From Linanthus parryae (taxonomy: Eukaryota; Streptophyta; Magnoliopsida; Ericales; Polemoniaceae): 64,000 bases of DNA. The position numbers and the translations under genes were made by a program. The notes below the pieces were generated by a model, which saw only the letters and a program-made list of their open reading frames with translations, was not told the origin of the DNA and did no database searches. Positions 35,498 through 45,730 of the stretch are shown in pieces. The first letter of the stretch is position 1. Every line of letters begins with the position of its first letter. The stretch spans positions 114,588,088 to 114,652,087 of the forward strand of contig JALGPY010000002.1 in assembly GCA_023055425.1 (NCBI GenBank), given 5' to 3'.

Positions 35498-35541
35498 AAG
35501 CTCCCAAAAGAGGGTTACATGTAACCCTCTTTTGGGAGCTT
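35498..35541. repeat. perfect 44-bp palindrome in DTC-1
   Basis: Two 22-bp arms with no spacer, reading AAGCTCCCAAAAGAGGGTTA on the left and its exact complement on the right, centred on ACATGT. I checked every pair by hand; the flanking bases no longer pair. Confidence 0.95.
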
Positions 35542-35915
35542 AAATAATCAACACTAATCTATTGATTACTGTCGAAATTGAATGAAATTGTTAATTTCTT
35601 CTTATATTGTAGTCGAGCTTGCATGAAATTGGTTATCTATTTTCAATTATAGTTGCAATGTGTTCAAATTGGTTGTTGAATTATAGTAAAAACATGTTGG
35701 TTCTTAAATTATAGTTCACACCTTCATGAAACTTGTAATATGTTGTTGAGTGATTGGTTTTCTATTTTTGTTCTGATAATTGCCGACTTCCGAGCATGTT
35801 AATTCATGAAGAACAAATGAAACACACAAAAAAATGGATGTTAAAGTTCAATAAAAAAAACTGGAAAATAACAAAAGTGCATGGTTTATAAATTCATTCC
35901 CAAAATTACATTAAG

Positions 35916-35917
<2 letters not shown>

Positions 35918-35957
<40 letters not shown>

Positions 35958-36361
35958 ACTAGCCGAAAGAAAAGAACTGAAAACATGGTATAAACATTAG
36001 GAGTATGCAGGGACAAAATAACATCAGTGGACAACGGAGTGCCTTCCACAGGAGGGAGCACTGCTAAGGGCATGACATCATAGACTGTTTCAACTCGTGC
36101 AACCTTTTTCTTAACGTTCACTTTCTTACCACCAGGTTGAATCTTCTTTGTCATTTTGCCTTTTCTTATCTTCCTTTTCACTTTCTTATCAGGGGCTTTC
36201 ATAACAAAACATGGCTTCCCCAGTTTCTTGAAAGTCGTGGCAAGTTGCCTCATATCACCGGTTGCGGATTTTTTCTGGGGGGGGGATAGGAGAAAGACAC
36301 TGTAATTGGGTGTGGATCTGTGGCAAAATAGAACTGAGGTAGGGGGTTTTATAGTGTTCAT
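35918..36361 (-). CDS. hypothetical basic ORF inside DTC-1
   Basis: A 147-codon frame read leftward and ending in translated poly-A complement. The middle is strongly basic (KKVKRKIRKGKMTKK, GGKKVNVKKKVARVE), suggesting nucleic-acid binding or a nuclear signal. The rest (VYDVMPLAVLPPVEGTPLS) is not recognised. The Phe run at the C-terminus comes from the 36-A tract at 35920-35955, so any real protein must stop or be spliced earlier. It could be a fragment of the transposon's own gene or a captured host exon. Low support for expression. Confidence 0.3.
35920..35955. repeat. 36-base poly-A tract
   Basis: Uninterrupted A run on the plus strand, just after CATTAAGAATTA. It may be the tail of a small retro-inserted sequence or simple slippage. 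Confidence 0.9.
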
Positions 36362-36679
36362 CCTACGTAAAAGTCCAATTGCTGGATTAAGATATCATTA
36401 ATGGGACACATGATGAATTGGAATTGGCATGCATCGTAGAAGCCAAAGGGACTACAGTTACAGATGCATGAAAGGGCATCAGTTACATATGCATGCATGA
36501 AGTTTCCCATAGCTCTTATTGTATATGTCTTGTAACTTCAGAAATTTTTTCATGTGTAAGCTACTGTTTTGTACTAGTTGTTCACTTATTTTAATGTGTT
36601 AGTCTTAGCTTAATATTTATTATTTTCTAAATATTATCTTATTTTAATTGGTTTTTAATTTTTGTTGTCTGGTAAGGAC

Positions 36680-37022
36680 TGTCCCAACCTATCCTTAAAT
36701 TCGATGACCTGCCCCATTTGGGTAGCTTCCCGACAAATCGGTGCAATCAAAAAACAATACTCATTGAATTGTCAATTCTATGGTGTTCGTTTGTCGTTGC
36801 ACCGGTTTGCTACGCGCCACCCAGTGGAGGCAGGTCACTAAATTTGACCTTAATTTGGACATTGACGGCAAGCCGTATAGCTATACCACCTCTGATTTGT
36901 TGATGCTAGCATCTCGGTGGACGAACAGTGAAGACGTAGAGCACTGTCATACCTGCACTTTGTTGTGGTACGTCTTCTTTCCTTTTCAACCATCATCTCT
37001 TCTCTTTTACGTGAAGACATAA
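36680..37022 (+). other. possible captured exon-like segment in DTC-1
   Basis: Two overlapping open stretches (36718-36903 and 36780-37022) with higher GC than the surroundings. The frame with DLNLDIDGKPYSYTTSDLLM and RWTNSEDVEHCHTCTLLW looks more protein-like than the other and is followed by a GGTACGT donor-like word at about 36967. I do not recognise the family. It may be a transposon gene remnant or a captured host fragment. Confidence 0.3.
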
Positions 37023-37361
37023 CGAACGGACAAGTGAGAATATGTTTTAATATTGTTATGTATTGTTATCCTGTTCAGGTTTATACAGTTTTTGGCAACT
37101 GCACACTATCGTGACCGTTTGGGCACACCGCGCAAATGTCATGGTTGAGCCTGCGGCTTCGAAGCCATTTTGGCGCACTTAGGGAGATAGAGGTAGAGCT
37201 ATAGGTAGCTGCAGAGTATAGGTTTTCATCTAATTTTGCAAGATCAAGATAGATAGCTAGTATAGGTTTCGTATAATGTGCAGGGTATAGGTTTTCGTAT
37301 AATCTATTGGACTTGTACATATGGGGTAGAACCTTGGCAATGTAAATTTTTTGACTTATAC

Positions 37362-37379
37362 ATATATATATATATATAT
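37362..37379. repeat. (AT)n microsatellite in DTC-1
   Basis: About nine AT units in non-coding DNA. Confidence 0.85.
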
Positions 37380-37504
37380 TGATGTGTTTGAAATGTGTTT
37401 CAATTCATTTCAAGTTTATGTGTTGTGTGTTTTGTTAGTTGTGCCTGAAAAATAGCTACAGGTTGGAAAACTCCAGTTGTGATCTGGATATTGTTGCAGG
37501 GAAT

Positions 37505-37930
37505 ACCTCAAATACGGCGAGAATTTAAGCTTGTTGTATTACTTATCAACAAAAAATGGCGAATGTTTATTTGATTTCCGTAAAAAATACAAATCAAATA
37601 CGGAAAGAATAACTTAATATGGTCATATTTTTTCCGCATTACGTAGCACATAAACTGCACAATCAAATCCTTAGACGGCAAAAATATTGTCGTATATATC
37701 AGGCCAAACACTGCGAGAATAAATCATGTCGGCGTATTTGACCTTGTCATTTGCGGCAACAGTATTGCTATATTTGATAATCAAATACAGCGAGAGGGCA
37801 TTAACGGCGACAGTTTTTGTGGTCGTAGGGTACTAACGTCAACGGACCTCGTGGCCGACCCATTTTTTGTCGTTTAACTGTTAAACGGGGAGAAAAACCC
37901 TATAAACGGCGTTAATTTGTCGCCGTATTT
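37505..37930. repeat. DTC-1 right subterminal repeats
   Basis: Words such as TACGGCGAGAA, ATGGCGAATG, AGACGGCAAAAA, CGGCGTATTTG, TAACGGCGACAG, AAACGGCGTTAA and GTCGCCGTATT mirror the left end. Confidence 0.8.
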
Positions 37931-37952
37931 TGGTCCGTTTCTAGTAGTGGTA

Positions 37953-39086
37953 GGATCAACAACTAGAACTTCTTCTACTTTTTGTGCTAGCATTGTAGGA
38001 GAAGGATCCATCAGGAGCTTGATCAAATCAAGCAGCAGCAACAATGGATCAGAAGAGAAGGGATTTGGCCTCTCTCTTGGTGTTGTTGGGTAGGGGGTTG
38101 CGCCTCTCGCTTCGTGTCTCTTATCTTGCTCTTATTTTCATCTAATGAAAGATTAGGGTTGGACTTCTCTTTTATAATTATTAACTCATTATTAATTACA
38201 GAACTGCCCCACTACTAATTAGATCCAAACTTGGATTAACCTTGGTTTTACTACAATTTGTTATTTCGTCCAACTAAATATGCATGTTGTTGCATTTTGA
38301 TCCCTGATTAGTCCAACTAATTAACATCTAAATCTAGTCTAATCCTTTGGTATGTGACCCTGTAGGTTCCTATTACGTTGGAAGTAACAATTACGAACAT
38401 TGAGTTGTGTCTAGCAACACATCAATGCTACCCAAGAAATAATAATAGTCAGTGATCTGAAAAACCTCTGTGACCAATGTTACAGTGTTTTATAGTCCCT
38501 TTGTCACAATATTCGGATTGGACATGAGACACATATTTCATACTTTTATATCCAACCCATAGTTTCTCGATCCTGGGAATAAACTTATCTGAATAGATAA
38601 CATCAATATCATATATTGATTTACCTGAGCCTAGTCAGGCATTTGTTAAGTTCTACTCATCGAGTGGCCATCAATACATACTCCCGTTATGTGGAAGGGA
38701 AAATTCCTCTCTACATCACTACCATCTCTCAGCTTGCTTCAAATCATGTCTGATTATCACCTTTATAGTTACCCAATTACTGTGAAATGTTTGATGATAT
38801 CAAAACATGATAATTCACAACTTGAGTATCCAATGACTTCAACTCAAAGGACCACAACACCATTGTCACTACGAGAAGCACTTGTGACATTAACATAACT
38901 TCCATGTAGCCTTCTCGTGGTGGGTCAATCCAGTATGCTATTACTCCTAATACATACCCATGTCCTAGACTTGATATTCCATATAATTTACACACATACT
39001 ATCTCTATGCATAGTGGTTGTCCTAATGATAGTATATTTGACTAGGGATAATTTAAGATAACAACAATTTCAATCCAAGGACTTCA
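37953..39086 (-). repeat. RLC-5 solo LTR, segment 2
   Basis: Continuation of the Angela-like LTR after DTC-1. It carries the family landmarks (TTGTGCTAGCATTG, CATTGTCACTACGAGAAGCAC, CTTCTCGTGGTGGGTC) and ends with GGACTTCA at 39086, where RLC-6 enters with target duplication CTTCA (39082-39086). Confidence 0.9.
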
Positions 39087-40308
39087 TGTATGTTTAGCAT
39101 GATTCAAAGGGTTGAAACTGCACTGTTTCAAGGCCTTCATATAGCTTTCAAAGGCTTGAAACTCCTGCAGTGTATGATCATGAACTTAGGGGGAGTTCTT
39201 TACTCCAATCTGATTCATAAACTCCTAATCATGTTTATGTTTTATTTTATGATTAAAGAAAACCCATTATAACACTTAGAACTGTTTCTAATCTCTACGA
39301 TTGACTTAGTCTTTATAGGAATAATTAGCAACCTATTTTGCAGATATTGTTTTTTTATATGTGCGTTTGTAGGTAAGGAAATAGAGTTGTCAAATTGATT
39401 ATGAGTTTGTCCAATATTGCCTGGACATTACTAAAACTATTAGATACAAGATCAAGTCAGTATCATTGAAGATACTAAGCAACTAGCCATTGGGAAAGAG
39501 TTGTTAGAGAAGTCAAGATATGTTGCTGGTTTTTAGGAAAGTTTATTTCAAAAGATCCTGAAGATCTGCAATTCAAACTAGCTTCTTAAGAGATGGAATG
39601 GCTGAGGAAATTCGAGGAGAACACTTACGGAGACAATCAAACACATTCAGGAATTGACAAGCAACAAAGAAGGAGATTCATTTCACTCAATCCAATCATC
39701 AGAATATCACTGCTTCACTAGTTCTCAGTGTTCTTCTTTCTGTACTTAGATTTCTATATCATTTTGATAATAATTCTCTCATCTTATTATCGTGAGTTTT
39801 TCAAGTGAAAAATAGAGAATTCTTGTTGAATCAGTTAGCTAGAGAAGGTACTAGATAGGTTAGTGAGAACCACAAGCTGTAACAGAGTCAGGAAAATCTC
39901 TGTGCTTAAGATATAGGGCTTAGCTTTTGATTAATAATAATTGAGTTGAACATGCAGGGATTAAGTCCTTGAGGTAGAGACGTAGGTCCGAGCGGACTGA
40001 ACTCTATAAATCCTTCTGTCTCTTGCATTTACATTTCAGTATTTTTACTTGTTCTTTTACCGCTCAAAACAGGTTTTCAGTTCAAGGACTTTAACCTCAT
40101 TTCAAGGCCTTGAAAACTATCATTAAACATTTCTACTCATTGTTTTGATTCCAAGGACTTGAAACTCATTTATAGGCCTTAAAATACTCTCTTCTTTCCA
40201 CAAACTTCTTTGAAACTATTCTTTTGGCAAAAGTTGCCATACTCTATTCAACCCCCCCCCCCCCTTCTACACTATTCATCTTATATTACTGCCTCCATTA
40301 CTCTTTCA
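39087..40308 (+). repeat. RLC-6 5' LTR (1,222 bp)
   Basis: Starts TGTATGTTTAGCATG and ends CTCTTTCA. A C-run at about 40251-40264 lies 45-60 bp before the end. Palindrome cores are at 39129/39149, 40083/40103 and 40152. Confidence 0.93.
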
Positions 40309-40310
40309 AT

Positions 40311-40322
40311 TGGTATCATAGC
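40311..40322 (+). other. RLC-6 primer-binding site
   Basis: TGGTATCATAGC, one mismatch to the initiator-Met tRNA complement, two bases after the LTR. Confidence 0.87.
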
Positions 40323-40357
40323 TTGTATCACTGCATAGATTTATCAATCTGGTGATC

Positions 40358-41503
40358 ATGAGTATTGTAGGAGATGGTGGTCTCTCACAGGGCAAAGCTT
40401 TAAACACACCTCCCTTGTTCTGTGGAGACAACTTTGTACATTGGAAAGCCTTGATGAAAATGTTCATCATTGATCAAGATATTGAGTTGTTGACAATCAT
40501 CAGAATGGACCACGTACTTTCTATACTAAGAATGATGGGATTAAAACCCCCAAGCCAGAGAACACTCTCTACTTATGAATTAGAAAAGTTATCTAAGAAT
40601 TACAGATCTATGAAGCGCATATATTGTTCTTTGAATGCATATGAGTTCAACATGATCTCCACCTGCAGTATTGCCACGGAAATATGGGATAAACAGGTGG
40701 TTTCCTTTGAAGGAACCAGCCAAGCAAAGTAGACAAAGATAAATATATTTCTTTGATGCTGTGAGATATTCAAGATGATTGGAGATGAGTCTATCAAAGA
40801 CATGTTCAAACGATTCGCATACATAGTCAACAATTTTGAATCCTTGGGAAAAAAATTATGTAATGAAGGGAATGTCAGAAAGATATTCAGAAGTCTTCCC
40901 AAATCAAAATGGGAATCAAAGACTAATGCAATTGAAGAATATCAAGAGTTATCCTCACTTCAGTTTGATGTTTTTTTAGGAAAACTTCTGACACATGAGA
41001 TCTCCATGAATGAAGTTGATGGAGAACTTTTAGACAATGTCACGAATTTGTCCCTCAAGGCCAAAGAGAGTGAACAGCCTCAAAGCCTTGAAAAAGAGGA
41101 ATAGGATGATGAAGATCCCTTTGTCCTGATTTCCAAATCCTTGACTAGAATCCTCAAAATGAAGAAGAACTTTGGAAACAAGGACTTCAACAAAGACAAA
41201 TTCAGATCCTCAAGTAGCAAGGACTACAAAGGTAAAAATTGTTCAAATAAATATAAGATAATGAATTGTTTTGAGTGTGGTGATGTAGGACACTTGATTA
41301 GAGACTGTCCACACAAGAAAAGAAAGAAAATTCAGAAAAGAGATCCTGACAGAAAGAATAAGGTTGTGGTAGCTTCATGGAGTGATTCAGACTCTTCAAG
41401 TGAATCTGATTCAGAAGAACAACAAGCCAAAATTTTCCTTATGGCCAAGCATGATGAAAGTTCTGAAATAAACATTGAGGTAATGGTAAACTGTTTGATT
41501 TGA
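40358..41503 (+). pseudogene. RLC-6 gag
   Basis: UBN2-type gag from ATG 40358 (SIVGDGGLSQG...FCGDNFVHWKALM). TAG at 40730-40732 ends the first part; the capsid continues from 40775 in another frame to a stop at 41102-41104. The zinc knuckle follows, with an intact CCHC (CFECGDVGHLIRDC, about 41267-41308), then an acidic Ser/Asp stretch and a stop at 41503. Palindrome units at 41056 and 41081 are part of the coding text (QSLEKEE). Not functional. Confidence 0.87.
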
Positions 41504-42165
41504 ATACCAACAGATTTCCTCTCTGATTATCTTAAAACAATGCTTTGAAATGAAGAGGACTTAGACCAGGACTAACTTAGACCAGGATTTTAAGAGAAAA
41601 GTTTCATGAGCAAGCAAAAGAAAATTTGCATAGTTTGCCAAAACAAGTATCTTTAAATTTCTCAGGCAAAGTCTGACAGAGAGTTAAAGGCCTTGGAACC
41701 AAATTCAAAGCCTTGAAGTCTCAAGTTAAAAAAGTAGTCACTGAGAAATCAGTTCTAAGTGATAACCTAGTTTCTCTAAAACATCACCATGATGAATTAG
41801 AGGAACAAAAGATTTTTTTGACTGAAAAACTTCAAGACTCAAAAGTTATTTTGATAAAACTTGCTGGCTCATAACACAATCTAAACCTGATTCTTGGCGG
41901 ATGTTTACAGCCAGTTCACAAAATGTCATTACTGTTGCAAAATTATTCATGTTAAAATGGCTTGTACCTTCAGAAGAAGAGACCCTCACATTATGAGGAA
42001 CACTTTTCCATTCAATTCAAGGGATAATTTAGACATATCTGGGTTCCTAAAGTGGTTAGACCACCTAACATGGTTAACCCAGAATATGAATCTAAGTTTT
42101 ACACATGGTCTAACAGCTGGGTAAAGTAGTGACTGGTGTTCGCAGGTTGTCACCAAGACCAAGGA
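41504..42165 (+). pseudogene. RLC-6 gag-protease linker remnant
   Basis: Non-open DNA that aligns by word order with the RLC-2 linker (23823-23476), including paired ALK-type palindromic units (41687 and 41708, 21 bp apart) and coiled-coil-like text. Broken by many stops. Confidence 0.55.
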
Positions 42166-43500
42166 TCAAAAGTTGTGTATGGATAGTGGCTGCTCCAGCC
42201 ACATGAGTGGAAATAGATCTTTATTCTCCGAATTAAAAGAGCAATCAGAAGGATCAATTACACTTGGTGAAAAAGCCAAATGCAGCATCCTAGGCATTGG
42301 TAAAGTTGGTACAAATTTTGAAAACTTTATTTCTGATGTATATTTAGTAGATGGATTGAAATCTAATTTGCTCAGTGTATCCCAATTATGTGACCATGGT
42401 AATAAGGTTATTTTTGACAAATAGAAATGTGTTGTGCAAAATGAGAAATCTGGAATTTTCATCCTCACTGCCTCAAGATCAAACAATGATTATACTTTGC
42501 ACACTAACAAAGTTGCAGGAGAAAGCTTAAAGTGCCTCAAGGCCTTGAAAGATGATTCAAAGCTTTGGCACATAAAGCTTTGCCAAATATGATTCAAAGC
42601 TTTGGCACATAAAGCTTTGGCACTAACAAAGTTGCAGGAGAAAGCTTAAAGTTCCTAAGGACATGGTAAGAGGTTTACATTCAATAAAGTTAAAAAATTT
42701 ATAAGTATGCAAAGCATGTGCTTAGGGTAAGCTGACAAGAAGCTCTTTCAAGCCCAAGAACTTTGTAAGTACAACTAGACCCATTGAGTTATTTCACATC
42801 GATTTGTGTGGACCTATGAGAGTTTCAACTCCAAACGGTAAGAAATATATGCTTGTTATTGTTGATGATTACCCTAGATACACTTGGGTCATGTTTCTCA
42901 AAGAGTAATTTGAATATCTACCTGAATTCTCAAACCTTTGTAAGGAACTTTAAAGCCTGAAAGCCGTGCCTATTGCTTCTAAAATAATTGATCATGATAG
43001 AGAATGTGATCAATTGGAATTTGACTTATTTTGTGCCAAGTATAGTATCTCTCGTAACTTTTATGATGCAAGAACTCCTCAACATAATGGTGTTCTTGAA
43101 AGAAAGAACAGGACTCATGAAGACATGTCCAGGACCATGCTCATGGAAAATAAGTTGCCAAAATCCATTTGTGTTGAAGCAGTAAACACTGCTAACTACA
43201 TTCAGAACAGATGCTTGCTCAGACCTATTCTAAAGAAGACTCTCTATGAGCTTTTCAAGGGATGAAAGACAAATATCTCTTACTTCAAACCTTTTGGTTG
43301 TACATGTTATGTTCATAACAATGGTAAGGACAATCTTGTCAAATTTGATGCCAGAAGTGACGAAGGTATCTTTCGTGGTTATTCATTATCTAGCAAAGCC
43401 TGTAGGGTTTACAATAAAATATCCAAGCTTGTTAAAGAAATTATTCATGTTACTTTTATGAAAGCTATGATGGTTATTTAAGTGATAGTTTTGCAGATCT
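42166..43500 (+). pseudogene. RLC-6 protease and integrase
   Basis: Protease starts with MDSGCSSHMSGN (active site D-S-G) at about 42179. The frame stops at 42422. The zinc segment (KLWH) near 42560 is disrupted by a local duplication (42502-42656). The integrase core has ELFHIDLCGPM near 42790, VDDYPRYTW near 42860-42890 and IIDHDRE near 42985, followed by the HNGVLERKNRT block at 43080 and the C-terminal part to about 43500. Several stops and shifts. No activity expected. Confidence 0.85.
42502..42656 (+). repeat. local duplication inside RLC-6 pre-integrase region
   Basis: CACTAACAAAGTTGCAGGAG and the following AAAGCTTAAAGT occur at 42502 and again at 42621. GATTCAAAGCTTTGGCACAT plus AAAGCTTTG occurs at 42554 and 42591. 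The two copies interleave, giving a complex tandem rearrangement absent from the RLC-2 homologue. Confidence 0.88.
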
Positions 43501-43561
43501 AAATCAGAACAAGTATGAGTCAGATGATGAGCCAGATCAAGAGAATGGTTCCCGGATTTTC

Positions 43562-43795
43562 ATGAAGGAAGACAAAAAGAATTTTCAAAGCCTTGAAAAT
43601 GAGTTTCAAAACCTTGTAGAAACTCAGAATACACACAGTGGCCAAGACACAACTTTAAGAGCTCAAGTCCTTGAAAAAATTCCTGGAGAACCAGAACCAT
43701 GGACACCAAGGAAGAGATTCAAATATTTACAATCTGGTCCAGCTGAAACATCATTTCTGATCCATCCATATGTACACAAAATAGATCACAGTTGA
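43562..43795 (+). pseudogene. RLC-6 INT-RT linker
   Basis: A 77-codon open stretch with two seven-residue units (FQSLENE, FQNLVET) encoded by palindromic 21-bp units at 43586 and 43607, then the IPGEPEPWTPRKRFKY text that also precedes RT in RLC-2. Confidence 0.7.
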
Positions 43796-43879
43796 AGAAC
43801 CTATGTGCTTTTAATGCTTTTGTTTCTCTTGTAGAACCCAAGACTCTGAAGGAAGATTTACAAGAAGCAAAATAGATCA

Positions 43880-45309
43880 TTTCTACGCAAAGGAACTCAA
43901 TGAGTTTGAACAAAGCGTGGAATCTAGTTCCTCGTCCTAAGAACCAATCTATAATTGACACAAGATGGCTTTTCAAGAACAAGTTGGATGAAAATGGTAT
44001 GGTGATGAGAAATTAAGCAAGACTAGTAGCTCGAGGCTATAACTAGGAAGAAGGAATAGACTATGAGGATACATTTGCTCCTGTAGCAAGGATGGAAGCA
44101 ATTAGAATTCTACTTGCATTTTCATCTCATAAGCATATCAAACTTTTTCAAATGGATGTCAAGTGTGCTTTTCTAAATGGTTATCTGCAAGAAGAAGTTT
44201 ATGTTTCTCAACCTTCTGGTTTTGAGAATAATGAGTTTCTATATCATGTTTATAAACTAGACAAAGCTCTTTATGGACTGTAACAAGCCCGAAGGGCTTG
44301 GTATGAAAGATTGTCTAAGTTTCTACCTAAAAATGGTTTCAAAAGATGACGTGTAGACCAAACCCTTTTCATAAAGAAACCTGAGAAAGACATTCTGGTA
44401 GTACATATATATGTTGATGATATTCTATTTGGTGCTACTAACTATTCTCTTTCAAAAGATTTTTCAAGTCTTATGAGCATGGAATTTGAAATGAGCTTGA
44501 TGGGAAAATTGAATTACTTTCTTGGACTTCATGTACATCAAATGAAGAAAGGAATCTTTATACATCAGACCAAGTAAACCAAGGACCTGTTAAACAAGTA
44601 CAATATGTCTCAGTCCAAGGATACAAAGACTCCAATGATCTCTACACTGTCATTATACAAATATTTAAATGGTAAGAGTGTGAAACAGAAATAATTCAGA
44701 GGTATGATTGGTTCACAACTGTATGAGACTGAAGATAGACCTGATATCATGTTTAGTGTTTGTATGTGCGCTAGATTTCAAGCTGATCCAAAAGAAACAC
44801 ACTTAGCAGCTGTGATTGGGGTAGTTATATGTGTTATATCTCATTGAGATGCTGATTTCGCAAGGTATAAGGTTGATAGAAAGATAACTTCAGGGTGTTG
44901 TCAGTTTCTTGGATCATCCCTAATAAGCAGGCACTCCAAGAAACAAAATTCAGTGGTCTTATCAACAGCAGAAGTAGAATATATGGCAGCGGGAGCTTGT
45001 TGCTCTCAGGTTATGTGGATAGCTCAACAAATGAGAGACCTGGGATACAACGTCAAAGAGAATATAATCAAATGTGACAACACAAGTGCAATCAGAATCA
45101 CAAGGAATCTAGTACAGTACTCAAGGACCAATTACATAGATGTTAGACATCAATTAATCATAGATCATGCTGAGAAAGGTGATGTTACTCTTGAATTCGT
45201 GTCTAATAACATGCAGTTGGCAGATATCTTCACTAAACCATTGCCAGAAGAAATATTATGATCCATGAGATTAGAATTGGGCATGCTAAATAAGGAAGAT
45301 TTGGTTTAG
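43880..45309 (+). pseudogene. RLC-6 reverse transcriptase and RNase H
   Basis: Copia RT with NKAWNLVPRPKNQ-like text near 43910, RWLFKNKLDENG near 43970, [18 protein letters not shown] at about 44150, and an intact catalytic YVDD at 44410-44421. RNase H ends in TKPLPEE near 45250. An early TGA (45259-45261) is followed in frame by the family's terminal residues and TAG 45307-45309, so the natural end is 45309. Many other stops and shifts, for example TAA 44281, show the gene is dead. Confidence 0.87.
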
Positions 45310-45730
45310 GGGGAGTAACAGGTAAAGTATTATGTGCTTCAAATTTTGTAAAGGATTTTCAAAGCCTTGAAAACCGTTCAAAGCATTGACATTATTTGCT
45401 TCTGTAGTCCAGCTTTTCAAGGCCTTTAAATCCTTTTCAAAGTCTTGAAAATAAGTCTGTATGCTACATAGTCAATAATTTGGATCCTCAATGTTAGTTA
45501 TTATCTCTGTAGATAATTGCTCAATATCTTTTAAAAAATGTTCTTTTCAAATTAGTATTTTATTATTTCCTTTCCCACGTCACAAAAAATTTTGAATTTC
45601 ACTCAATCTGCATATTCTAAAAGATTTGGAAATATTTTTGTTTTGTTTTCAAACTCAAACTCTTCCTTATTTATCTTTTCCTTTCTATCTCTCTGGTGAT
45701 GCCTCTCTCTTCTAATACCCTCAAACCATA
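45303..45730 (+). other. RLC-6 spacer between pol and 3' ORF
   Basis: Begins GGTTTAGGGGGAGTAACAG immediately followed by GTAAAG, a G-rich purine run plus donor-like word, as in RLC-2. It contains two palindrome pairs (45360/45379, 45418/45438). Otherwise non-coding. Confidence 0.6.

Larger units (their letters stand above)
34650..37949. mobile_element. DTC-1, CACTA (En/Spm-type) DNA transposon, 3.3 kb
   Basis: Starts CACTACTAGAAA at 34650 and ends TTTCTAGTAGTG at 37949, a 12-bp perfect terminal inverted repeat of the CACTA superfamily, flanked by the 3-bp target duplication GTA (34647-34649 and 37950-37952). Both ends carry repeats of an ACGGCGA/TCGCCGT word over several hundred bases, the usual subterminal transposase-binding architecture. 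No TnpD-like DDE transposase is recognisable, so the element is probably non-autonomous. The interior has a purine-rich repeat, a 44-bp palindrome, a poly-A tract and unrecognised ORFs. It is inserted in RLC-5. Confidence 0.92.
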
